Assembly (NCBI RefSeq): GCF_047675955.1
Contig: NC_132916.1
Location: forward strand, 66,705,481 to 66,769,480
Length of the DNA: 64,000 bases
DNA from: Chlorocebus sabaeus
Lineage: Eukaryota; Chordata; Mammalia; Primates; Cercopithecidae
Reading direction: 5' to 3'
Shown: positions 47,274-57,645 of the stretch, one piece after another
Position numbering within the stretch: position 1 is the first letter of the stretch
How the letters are laid out: each line of letters opens with the position of its first letter
Made by a program: the position numbers and the translations under genes
The notes under the pieces: generated by a model
What the model saw: the letters and a program-made list of their open reading frames with translations, nothing else
What the model was told of the DNA's origin: nothing
Databases searched by the model: none

Positions 47274-49381
47274 TACTGTGTAAAATTTTCGTTCAAAAGA
47301 GAAAACCAAACTTTAGTTTCGTCTTGTGTATTATCAATGCTAAAGCTTATTTTAATAAAACCCTATAAATAAATTTATAAAATCTGTCATCTTTTAACCA
47401 CACAAGATTTCCATAAAACTTTTGTTTTACATTTTCTCCAACTTTATATAGATTTATCTATTTTTTTACTCCTTCAATTTGAAACCTGTAACTTCAAACT
47501 AGACAAAATTTTTAAACAAGCACACATTTTTATGCCTTTATATATTTTCTCATCAAAAACATATTTTTGTTTATACTTTTGTTTATATATTCTGTATACA
47601 GAATTGTTTCTCTAATATTTAGTAGTTTTAGTTATGTATATTAACTGCAGTTTTAACTCAGCAATCCCAATTTGTAGTGAAAACTCTAGAAAGTAATTTT
47701 GAACTGTTTGTTTTATATCACCATTTGTAGATAAAAAACATTTTATAATTTTTTTAGAAGGATAGTTTTTCAAATTATTGTTTATTGACAGTTTTTTATA
47801 GCATTTAAAAATAGCATGTGAAGGTATATAGACTTAAACTCAAGTTTAATAATTAATATTTCAGCATTTTAACTTACAAATGATTCAGACATTTTATGAT
47901 TATCTATTACTTAATCTAACATAATATGACTTTAAGATTTTAAATTACTGAAAATGATTTGGAACTAAACACAAGAACCCTCCCAAGTGTCTTCCGCAGT
48001 CATCCAGGGTCCCAAGTAACCATGCGGCATCCAGGAAGGTCAGGACTATGAAGGTCATGAACTGTCTGAGTCCTGAATTCATGTGCTAGGTCTAAAAGGA
48101 TCAGAACAGAAGACAGAGCTGTGAAGACTACAACTGCACAATCTAACTCTTCCTAAAATAGCCAGGAGGCAAAACAGGGACAGCAGGGAAGAATGGCCTT
48201 ATTGGGCTTGATTCTGGCTTGCAGTTGCTAGTCTGGGTACTGAGAACTTGCCTTGTCTCTAGACCTCATGTCCACCTATCCAGACCTCCAAATCCCGAGG
48301 CTCTAATCTGAAAACATAAACTCAAAATCAAATCAAGCGAGTTTCTAATTATCTTTAACTGGTAATTTTGAAACCATTCCTGTTTACCAAAAAATTTTTA
48401 AGCGGCTTTATTTACTAAATAATATCACATACACATAACACATACAGACATACAAACACAGAGAAGCAATTCTTATAGCTTTTATAAAGGATTGCAATTT
48501 GCTGGCTTTTAAATAGCTTTTCTTTTCCCCGTTCAGACTATCAATCTCCCAATTACTGCCCTAAGCAATTGTTAACTAGACAACAAATTTGCATTTCTAA
48601 AAAGACAACTCTTAAGTGAAACTAAAAGAATTATATTTTGTAAGCACAGAGCTAAGATTTTAGGCTTAAATATTGTATCATCATTTGCTCAAACTAAGGG
48701 AAAAATACAGTGCCCAACTAAAAGTTAAGTCGAGAAAAGATGGCCAGAAAAGCACCTTAAACAAAGGTATGACTTGTGAAGTAAATTTAAAACAATGGTA
48801 AGAGTTTCTAAGGTATACCAACACACATCCTTAAAAATGGAGACTTCCTTTATAGAAGCAAATTTCTTGTACCAAGGTGTTTCAAGATTGCCAGTTAAAT
48901 TCCAGAAAGGTGTATTTTAGGTTCATAAGTGTTCTTGTTAACTTAGCTACTGTTTGTTAGCTAGAATTACAAGTTCAGGACAGAGCTCATCAGGAATAGG
49001 GCAAGATATTCTCTGCCTGAACTCAGCATGGATAGATCTGAAAAAGAAGCAAGCCTAGTTTACCTGAGGGCCTATATTTTATAAGCACTGTCTAGGAGAC
49101 CTTTTTTTCCTCTTGGGGCAGAATAATAACTAAGCCAAAATGTTAGCAGATTTAACTTTCCTTATCAATGAGTCGTTTAAGCTTTTTATTTACCTTTTAT
49201 AAGGAGTCTTTAAATAAAAATGTTGAAATCTTTTTAGAAGATTCTGCATATCAATAGGCATTCCTAGATGAGACTAATTTGGGAGCCCTCATTTTCAAAT
49301 GCACTTTTTTAAGTGCAGTGTTGTTCATTTGGAACATTCCCTTGTAACTTTATTTTTTTTAATTATTTTGTAACGGTTTTC
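47274..49381 (-). other. AT-rich retroviral-interior sequence, unassigned
   Basis: Lies between the LTR7-family LTR and an Alu within the provirus. No long open frame and no motif that I can tie to a retroviral gene. It could be provirus interior or another old element. Confidence 0.45.
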
Positions 49382-49706
49382 TGTTTTTGTTTTGTTTTGT
49401 TTTGTTTTTGTTTTGTTTTGAGACAAGGTCTCACTCACTCTGTCACCCAGGCTAAAGCGCAGTGGCATAATCTCAGCTCACTGCAACTTCTGCCTCCTGA
49501 GCTCAAGTGATCCTCCTTGCCTCAGCCTCCTGAGTAGCTGGGACTACAGGCATGTACCACCATGCCTATCTAATTTTTGTATTTTTTGTAGAGATGGGGT
49601 TTTGCCATGCTGCCCAGGCTTGTCTTGAACTCCTGGACAAAAGCAATCCACCCACCTCAGCCTCCCATAGTGCTGGGATTACAGGTATGAGCCACCATGC
49701 CTTGCC
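49382..49706 (-). mobile_element. Alu (AluJ/S-like) with (TTTTG)n tail, reversed
   Basis: Reversed dimer. The A-tail has become a TTTTG repeat (49382-49420). Inserted in the retroviral region. Confidence 0.9.
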
Positions 49707-50307
49707 TCCATGGTAACATTAAATTATCTTTAGTAAGAGTTTGCCATTTCTATAAGTCTTTGCTGCTTCTGGAATTTAATACTTATGCATGTGTAAGCCA
49801 GGACATAGTCCACTGAGAAATTCAGGATCCCATTTGTACCTCAGATATTGGCTTTGGCTCTCAGATCTCCTTAACCAACTTAACCAATTATTCATTTCCC
49901 TACCTAAGTGTTCAAGAACAAAGAAAGGCGATAGGGAGCACAAAAATCCCTTCAAATTTCCAAAAGCCAAAGTTCACAGCCCCTGCAATATTGCCACTTA
50001 ACTACCAGTTTCTTTCTGACCTAGTTAAACATAAGAGGACTCTAACTGGATCCAAGCCAGTTAATTATCAGAACCAATCTGATCTTAGACCCAGTCTAAT
50101 TTCCACTGGAACTTCCAAATCCAGTTAGTATCAGAAATTTGCTCAAACAAACCTGGAGAGTTCAAAACAAATCCATGGAGCTTGGGAACCCAAGAGAGAA
50201 TTTACCATGATTCCCAGCTGCTGCAAGAGAATAATGAACACAATGGGCCCGGCAGGTACCTCACTCGGTTACTTGATGATCCTGGGGGTCATTAGAAGCT
50301 CTAATTT

Positions 50308-50327
50308 GGATCTCACTTCTGATGCCA
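50308..50327 (-). other. tRNA-Leu-like primer-binding site
   Basis: On the minus strand TGGCATCAGAAGTGAGATCC follows the 5' LTR after two bases. It differs by a few bases from the ERVL tRNA-Leu primer site as I remember it, and fixes the orientation of the provirus. Confidence 0.6.
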
Positions 50328-50329
50328 TC

Positions 50330-51045
50330 TGTTAAAAGGAAATCCTTAGCCAAATTAAATTTAACAGAGTTTAATAGAGCAAAGAAAAATTCACGAATCA
50401 GGTAGTTTCCTGAGCCAGAGAAGGTTCAGAGAGACTCCAGCGCAGTCACATGTTGGAAGAAGATTTATATACAGAAAAAGGAAAGTGACGCTCAGAAAAT
50501 GAAAGTAAGGTACAGAAACAGCAATTGGGCTGGGCGAGGTGGCTTACGCCTGTAATCCCTGAAATTTGGGAGGCCGAGGCGGGCAGATCACCTGTGGTCA
50601 GGAGTTCGAGACTAGCCTGGCCAGCAAGATGAAACCCAATCTCTACTAACAATACAAAAATTTGCTGGGTGTGGTGGTGCATACCTGTAATCCCATCTAC
50701 TCAGGAGGCTGAGGCAGGACAATCACTTGAACCCAGGAACTGGAGGCTGCGGTGAGCTGAGATTGTGCCATTGCCTTCCAGCCTGAGCAACGAACAAAAT
50801 TCCACCTCAAAAAATAAAAGCATAAAAAGAAACAGCAGATTGGATACAACTCAGTGTTTGCCTCTTTTGAACACGATTTAAATAACTGTTCCCCTTTGAT
50901 TGTCCAAAACTTGGTGATTGGCATAAGAGTAGACTATTGTCTGTTTACACTTTCATTTAGGTTGTAATTCACTGTGTACGGAGAAATCTTTAGACTAAAC
51001 TTGAAATATGTAAGGAGGCAGCTTTAGGCTAAACTTGATTTAACA
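50330..51045 (-). repeat. 5' LTR of the reversed endogenous retrovirus, Alu-interrupted
   Basis: About 402 bp of LTR once the Alu and its duplicated TSD are removed. Pairs with 43234-43626. Confidence 0.85.
50524..50827 (+). mobile_element. AluS-like inside the retroviral 5' LTR, with TSD
   Basis: Complete Alu in plus orientation. Exact TSDs AGAAACAGCA at 50514-50523 and 50828-50837. Confidence 0.95.
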
Positions 51046-51320
51046 CTTCTGAAGGTTGAGAGGTCCCAGGTTAAGTCACCAGCAGATTTGCCATCTAGTG
51101 AAAGGTCATTCTTCACAGATGCTGCCTTCTTCCAACATCTTTACATGGTGGAAGGAACCAACAAGCTTCCTCAGGCCTCTTTTTTAAGGGCACTAATTCT
51201 ACCCATGAGGTTTCTGCCCTTATGACCTAATCACCTCCCAGAGGCCCCCCAACCGTCACACTAGGAATTAGGTTTCAACATATAAATTTGAAGGAAACAA
51301 AACATTCACATCATGGCAGT

Positions 51321-53940
51321 TACCTTTTTTTGTTTTTTAAGAACAAAATGTAGAGATACTGAAGCATAAAATTCCCCATGACAATGTGGAAATCACGAAT
51401 GGAGTCACGTACTCGGTACTACAGCACCTATAACCCAGTTGACCTATGAAAGGCCCTCAGGCAAAAACAGTTAAAGGTATATTGGGGTAGTCTTTACCAC
51501 TTAAATATGTCTTGAGAAACACAACATTTATGTGTGTAAATAATGTTTCCTAATTGCCCCAGGCAGTTAGCAAACAATGGATAAAGCATATATATGGTAG
51601 ATAAAACAAAGCCATACTACCAGATTAAAGAGATATTTTAGGGAAATAGAACATGGCATAGGAAAATTAAGGCAAATAGAATTTACCTTTAAGGTAAAGA
51701 GACATTCAGGGGATAGAAGATTCTTGCAAGAATGTGATGGCTATCCTATTGCAGAAGGAAGGCAAATAGTGGCAAGCTTCTTAGTCTGATAAAAAAGTTT
51801 AACTACATGTTTTTTCCAAAATGAAAATAAAATGTGAAAACAACATAGCCAAATGATAGAAAGGAGATTGTACTCTAAATTAAGCAGGAATTTTATATAT
51901 ACTATTACAAAAAAAGAAGCAGAAGTAGCCCAGGGTGAAAGAACTAATTCTGAAATGGCAGCATAAAGAACTCCACAAGCACCATCCCCAGTGAAAGAAT
52001 TGTAACTGGTGAAAATTATAAACATGCTTAACCATTTAAAAGCTTTAGAAATTGTCCAAAGAGCATACAGCAAATGAAGAAATGTTTTTCAATAATATCT
52101 ATTAAAATCAGCCAAAGTCTATGGCATTTGAGACTTGACCCACTCTCTTTATTCCACACAACCCCAGCTCAGCATGACAGAAGCTTCTATTCATGTGTGT
52201 TCAGCCAAGAACACAGGACTCTCTCTCCCCTCAACCCTCAGATATATACTGTAGTATCCCCCGGGGAGGGGAGGGGCAGCCACCACCAATTCTCATTCTC
52301 CCTCGATCTATGCTCTATTCCAGGCAAAATCAGTTGAGTGGTTTGGGCTTTCTTACTGTATACAAACAACATTAATAGGCCAAAAGTTCTACTGCAGGTA
52401 CAGTAGCCCATTAATCAGCCTCACCCCAACTCACTTGTAGCGGGTAGATTCCATGCTGGGAGAGACAAGCTGAGGAGACGGGAGGCTACCACCCTAGCCT
52501 GTGACTCTATTTGTAAAGCAGTGGTGTCACTCAGAGAAAACAAGTCACTAACCCTGCCCCCAGGGTTGTAGCAGAAATTTTGTGGGAGGGTGGGCAGGAG
52601 CAAGTTCTAAAAGCAGAGAGTTCCAAAGCTCTCTCCAAGAGAACTGACTTTATTTGAAACAGCGTGGGGAAGTTCAAACTGAACACCACTCTTAAAAACA
52701 ATGAAGATTATGGTGGCAAGAAATTTTGAAGAAACTGGTAGTTCCATGAGAAGAACTACCTAAATTATAAACCAGCTATATGTTTGTCAGAGAGAATTAA
52801 AGAAAAAGATAGCTAAGAAGAGCCCTCCTATGGTTGGAGCAAATGTCAAAGAAAGGCCTCACAAACCAGTCTTTCAAAGGGAGCTGAATTTAATTGGATT
52901 ACACTGTGGAACAATTAATGCCCCCAAGGCACTATTGAAAACTATGAAGCAATCAGTCAGCAATTCAAGGAGGCTAATAACTGGATGTAATACAGTGGCA
53001 GACAAATTAATAACGAAATTAGAGAAAGAAAGAATCAAAGATAATATTGCTAAAACCACTTCATCCCAGGGTAACTATGCACACACCCAAGGTTTCACCC
53101 TCTGAGTAGTGACATCAGAGGTTGAACATTGTGGGAAAAAATAGATATCATTGAAATGGTACACCATGTTACTAAAAAAAATCCAACAAGTTTTAAGGGA
53201 TCCACATACAGATTTACTACAGTATGTTTTCTAAAATGTCTAGGTTTCAACCCAAAATTATGAAACATACAATGAAACTGAGTGTGACCCTTATACTGAA
53301 ACAAAGTAGACAACAAAAACTGCCTTTGAGAGAATCCAAATGTCAAACTTAGCGGAAAAAAGACTTCAAAGCATCTAATATAAATATATTTTTAAAAACT
53401 TAAGAATACCATAAAGAAGTGAAGAAACGTATGAGGACAATGTCTCAAAAAATAGAGACTATCCATAAAAAAGTAAAAGTTATTTTAAAAAACAAATGGA
53501 AATCCTGCAGTTTAAAACTACAGTACTTGGAATGAAACATTTACTAGAGTGCTCAGCAGTAGATTTGAACTGGCAGAAGAATCAGTGAAATTAAAGATGG
53601 ATTGACAGAGATTATATAATCTGAAAAACAGAGAAGAAAAGAAAAAAATAAACAGAGCCTCATAGAAATGTAGAACATAATTAAGCAAACCAAATATGCA
53701 TAATGAAAGTAACAGAAGTAGAGGACAAAGAGGAATGAGCACAAACGTTATTCAAAAAAGTAATGACTGAAAACCTTCCAAATTTGACTTAAAACAATCT
53801 ATACATCAAAGAAACTCAATAAATTCCAAATAGGACAAAGAAACCTACACTTAGACATAACAAAGTAAAAATATTCACGGACAATGATAATAAAAGCAGC
53901 ATGATAAAAATGACTTCTTACATAAAAGGGAACACCAGTA
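51321..53940 (+). mobile_element. Possible ancient L1/HAL1-like 5' and ORF1-region sequence
   Basis: From about 52.06 kb the wording (CCTCACAAACCAGTC, AAGGCACTATTGAAAAC, CACACACCCAAGGTTTC, then AAGAAACTCAATAAATTCC near 53808) recalls old L1/HAL1 5' sequence in sense. 51321-52060 has nothing I recognise. Open frames are short; the longest (51741-52073, minus, 110 codons) has no recognisable domain. Confidence 0.4.
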
Positions 53941-53946
53941 AGGTTA

Positions 53947-54935
53947 TGTACTAGTCTGTTCTCACACTGCTATAAAGAAATACCTGAGATTAGGTAATTT
54001 ATAAAGGAAAGAGGTTTAATTGACTCATAGTTGTGCATGGCTAGGGAGGTCTCAGGAAACTTACAATAATGGCAGAAAAGGAAGCAAACACATCCTTCTT
54101 CACAGAACAGCAGGAGAGAGAAGTGTCAAGCAAAGGAGGAAAAGCCTCTTATAAAACCATCAGATCTCGTGAGAACAATTGCAGGAACAGCATGGGTGCA
54201 ACCACTCCATGATTCAATTGCCTCCCCCCAGGTCCCTCCCACAACATGTGGAGATTATGGGAAGTACAATTCAAGATGAGATTTGAGTGGGGACACAGCC
54301 ACACCATATCATTCTGCTCCTGGCCCCTCCCAAATATCATGTCCTCACATTTCAAAACCAATCATGCCTTTCCAACAGTCCCCCAAATTCTTAGCTCATT
54401 CAGCATTAATCAAAAAGTCTACGTCCAAAGTCGCATCTAAGACAAGGCAAGTTCCTTCCTCCTATGAACCTGTTAAATCAAAAGCAAATTAGTTACTTCC
54501 TAGATACAATTAGAATACAGGCATTGGATAAACACACTCATTCCAAATGGGTGAAATTGACCAAAACGAAGGGGCTGTAGGCCCCATGCAAGTCTGAAAT
54601 CTAATAGGGCAGTCATTAAACCTTAAAGTTCTGAAATGATCTCCTTTGACTCCAGGTCTCACATCCAGGTCACGCTGATGCATGAGGTGGGCTTCCACAG
54701 CGTTGGGCAGTTCCAACCTGTGGCTTTACAGGGTACAGCTCCCTGCTTCAGCTGTTTCCATGGCTTGCATTGAGGGTCTGAGGCTTTTTCAGGCACATGG
54801 TGCAAGCCATTGGTGGATCTACCATTCCAGGCTCTGGAGGACAGTGGCCGCCTTCTCGTAATTCCATTAAGCAGTGCCCCACCGGGGACTTTGTGTTGGG
54901 GCTCTGACCCCACATTTCCCTTCCACACTTGCACC
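53947..54935 (-). mobile_element. THE1/MST element: 3' LTR plus partial internal region
   Basis: On the minus strand, a THE1/MST-type internal segment (54935 to 54312) runs into a 365-bp LTR (54311 to 53947, TGATATGG to ACA). The 5' LTR and most of the internal region are missing. The several overlapping short frames in it are not genes. Confidence 0.9.
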
Positions 54936-55029
54936 CATGGTCAGCAACTGCAAAAGTCACTGGGATTCAAGGATATAAGGTCAGAAGTAAGAAAAATATG
55001 CCTTTTTTTTTTAATCTCCTTCACGTACC

Positions 55030-56265
55030 CCAGGTATTACTTGGAAAGAGAAAGAAATACATTTCTCCAAAGAATATACATAAATGGCCAATCAGCACAT
55101 GAAAAGATGCTCAACCTTATTACCCATCATGAAAATGCAAATCAAACTCACAGTGAATTACCATGTCACACTCATTAGTATGACTACAGGGATGAAATGC
55201 TATGGTCTGAATGTTTGTTACTCTCTTAAAATTCATACATTGAAACCTAATGCATAGGGGTATTGTATTAAGAGGTGGGGCCTTTGAGAAGTGATTCAGT
55301 CATAAAGGTAGAAACCTTATGAATGGGATTGATGCCCTTATAAAAGAGGCCCAAGGGAGTTTATTTGCCCTTTCCCACATGTCAGAACGCAGCAAAATGG
55401 CACCATACATAGATATGAGCCTTCACCAGACACCAGAAGTCGCCTTGATGTTGGACTTCCCAGGCTTCAGAACTGTGAAAAATAAGTTACTCTTGTTTAT
55501 AAATTACTCAGTCTAAGATATTTAGTTAGAGCAGTTTGAATGAACTAAGACAGATGGCTACAACCAAATACGTGGACACACACACAAAAAGCGTTGGTAA
55601 GCATATAAAGAAATTCAATCCCTTACACATTGCTAGTGGAAATTTAAAGTGGTGCAGCCACTTTGAAAAACAGTCTGGCCATTCCTCATAAGGCTAAACA
55701 TAAAATTACTATATTATCCAACAATTTCGCTCCTAGGTGTATACCCAATACAATTAAAACTTTATGTCTACACAAAACTATATACAAATCATCACAGAAT
55801 TGTTCCTAATAGCCAAAAAGTAGAAACAACCCAAAAATCCAATCAACTAATGAATGGATTAAATAAAACGTGTTAAATTCATACAATGGAATATTGGCTG
55901 TCATTAAAAAGGAATCAATAAGCAATAATATAGGTGTATCTTGAGAGTATTATGCTAAGTAAAAGAAGCTAATTTTGAAAGGTCACTACTGTATGATTAC
56001 ATTTATATGAAATGGAGTGCATGAAATTTATATGAAATGTTATAAGAGGCAAATCTAGAGAGACAGAAAGATTAGTGGTTGCCTACGACTAGGCGAGTTG
56101 GGGGGAAATGCTTACAGATGTGGATTTTCTTTTGAGGTTGATAATACATTTAAACTTACTATGGTGACAGTTGCACACTCTGAACATACCAAAAACTATT
56201 TAATTATACACTTTAAATGGGTAAATGGCATTTGATATGAATTATGTATCAACAAAGGTGTTAAC
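55030..56265 (+). mobile_element. Old L1 (L1M-like) 3' portion, split by an LTR
   Basis: ORF2 C-terminal wording (CATGAAAATGCAAATCAAAC, CACTCATTAGTATGACTAC) stops at about 55192 and resumes after 55553 (GGCTACAACCAAATACG, TCGCTCCTAGGTGTATACCC) to a decayed 3' end near 56265. Confidence 0.75.
55198..55552 (+). mobile_element. MLT1-like solo LTR inside the L1
   Basis: TGCTATGGTCTGAATG, AGAGGTGGGGCCTTTGAGAA, CCTTATAAAAGAGGCCCAAG, TTGGACTTCCCAGGCTTCAG to ACTAAGACA. TSD not clear at either edge, so boundaries may be off by a few bases. Confidence 0.8.
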
Positions 56266-56436
56266 TAAAGGAAGAAAGAGAAGGAGGTGGAGGAGGACCT
56301 GCCCAGATCATTAGCTTTTCGTCTTAACTGCCAAACTCAATTATAGAATGTCTATCAGAAACCCCTAATAATGGAGGTTTCCAAATGAGTAATATAGCTT
56401 AAAGTGTAATTAGACATAGATCAAATAAGACATACT

Positions 56437-56738
56437 GGCTGGGCACGGTGGCTCACACCTGTAATGCCAGCACTTTGGGAGGCCAAGGTGCATGGATCAC
56501 TTGAGGTCAGGAGCTTGAGACCAGCCTGGCCAACATGGTGAAATCCCATCTCTACTAAAAAACAAAAATTAGCAAGAAGTGGTGGCGTACGTGTGTATTC
56601 CCAACTACTCAGGAGTCTGAGGCAGGAGAATTGCTTGAACCTGTGAGGCAGAGTTTTCAGTGAGCAGAGATCGCGTCACTGCACTCCTGCCTGGCCAACA
56701 GAGTGAGACTCCATCTCAAAAAAAAAAAAAAAAAAAAA
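56437..56738 (+). mobile_element. AluS-like
   Basis: Full-length Alu in plus orientation with A20 tail. Confidence 0.95.
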
Positions 56739-56739
56739 C

Positions 56740-57520
56740 AATGTCTTACACATTGAAATCACTAAATCACTGAGACACAGGCTTAGCCTTTATACCACCC
56801 TACACAACAAAACCTGGTACCTAAGAAGAGGTCATTTCTATTAGCAAGGGGCAATGAATACAACAATCATAATTTCTGATTTATTGATAAAACCCAAACA
56901 AAATTAAATGATTTTCTTAGTGAGAAAAGTTGTTTTGGTTATATAATAATATGATTTCTATGAATTTTCCAGTTATTAATATTACTTGTAAAAAAAACCA
57001 CTAGCTTGTCACTTATGTATTCATCTCTTAACCTTAGTCATATTTGAGGGAACTTCTTTAAAATAGTTTTATCCATCCACCAGTTTCAAATACAATTATA
57101 AAAAAGTGAATAAATCATTTTATGCAAATTGAAACATAGAACTGAGATGAGATTGGTTTTTACTGGATGAAAATTGAATAGTGAAAAACTTAGGATACCA
57201 GAAATGTCAATGCTGATTTAATCTGTGTAGAAAGGTGACCAGAGAACATGCATTAGTATGCTCTAAGTAAATGCCTCTGAATTCCCATTTAAAACGTAGC
57301 CGTTTCTTTCTTGGTGAGATGGCACCCAAATAGCTTGTTCAGGAACCATCAGGGCACTCCCCAACACAAAAGCCAATGTCATGTTTGCAGCTTAATTCTT
57401 AAATTGACAAGGTAAGCAAATACTTCAACCCTGTCTAATTAGGTAGCATTTGCTTATTCAAAATATGTATTTAATAGCCATAGTACATCTGATTTTCATT
57501 CCAAATGTTTAACAGAGTCA
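56740..57520. other. Unique sequence, nothing recognised
   Basis: AT-rich, no supportable gene or repeat. Confidence 0.55.
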
Positions 57521-57536
57521 AAAAACGGTAATTTTC

Positions 57537-57645
57537 TGGCTAGGCGCGGTGGGTCACACCTGTAATCCCAACATTTTGAGAGGCTGTCAGGAAAATCACT
57601 TAAGGCTGGGAGTTCGAGACCAGCATGGGCAAAACGAAAAAGAAA
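57537..57645 (+). mobile_element. Alu left monomer only (FLAM-like or truncated Alu)
   Basis: GGCTAGGCGCGGTGGGTCAC to CGAGACCAGCATGGGCAAAA, then a short A-rich tail. Flanks AAAACGGTAATTTT and AAAATAGTAATTTT agree at 12 of 14 positions, so the short form appears to have inserted as such. Confidence 0.85.

Larger units (their letters stand above)
43234..51045 (-). mobile_element. Endogenous retrovirus (class III/ERVL-like), paired LTRs, reversed
   Basis: Two related LTRs bound about 6.7 kb of internal DNA: 50330-51045 is the 5' LTR (with an Alu in it) and 43234-43626 the 3' LTR, both TGTTAAA...TTTTAACA when read on the minus strand. Directly inside the 5' LTR, on the minus strand, TGGCATCAGAAGTGAGATCC (50327-50308) resembles the tRNA-Leu primer site of ERVL elements. 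I cannot name the LTR family with certainty. The internal region has no open frame above about 85 codons on its own strand and holds further insertions, so it has no coding capacity. Part of 47275-49380 may be another, unrecognised element. Confidence 0.75.
43150..51320 (-). mobile_element. MLT1-like LTR split by a later retrovirus insertion
   Basis: 43150-43233 reads TTAGTCTGCTCAGACTGC and GGGTAGCTTATAGAAAAGAG, the end of an MLT1-type LTR in reverse. 51046-51320 continues it (CTTCTGAAGGTTGAGAGGTC, CCTAATCACCTCCCAGAGGC, TTCAACATATAAATTTG). The two halves fit together once the 7.8-kb retroviral block is removed. Confidence 0.75.

Noticed and set aside
43627..50329. Coding capacity of the endogenous retrovirus
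   Set aside because: No frame of useful length survives on the element's strand, and several later insertions interrupt it.
51741..52073. 110-codon minus-strand frame with hydrophobic stretches
   Set aside because: No recognisable family, no splice or promoter context, and it lies in AT-rich, probably transposon-derived DNA.
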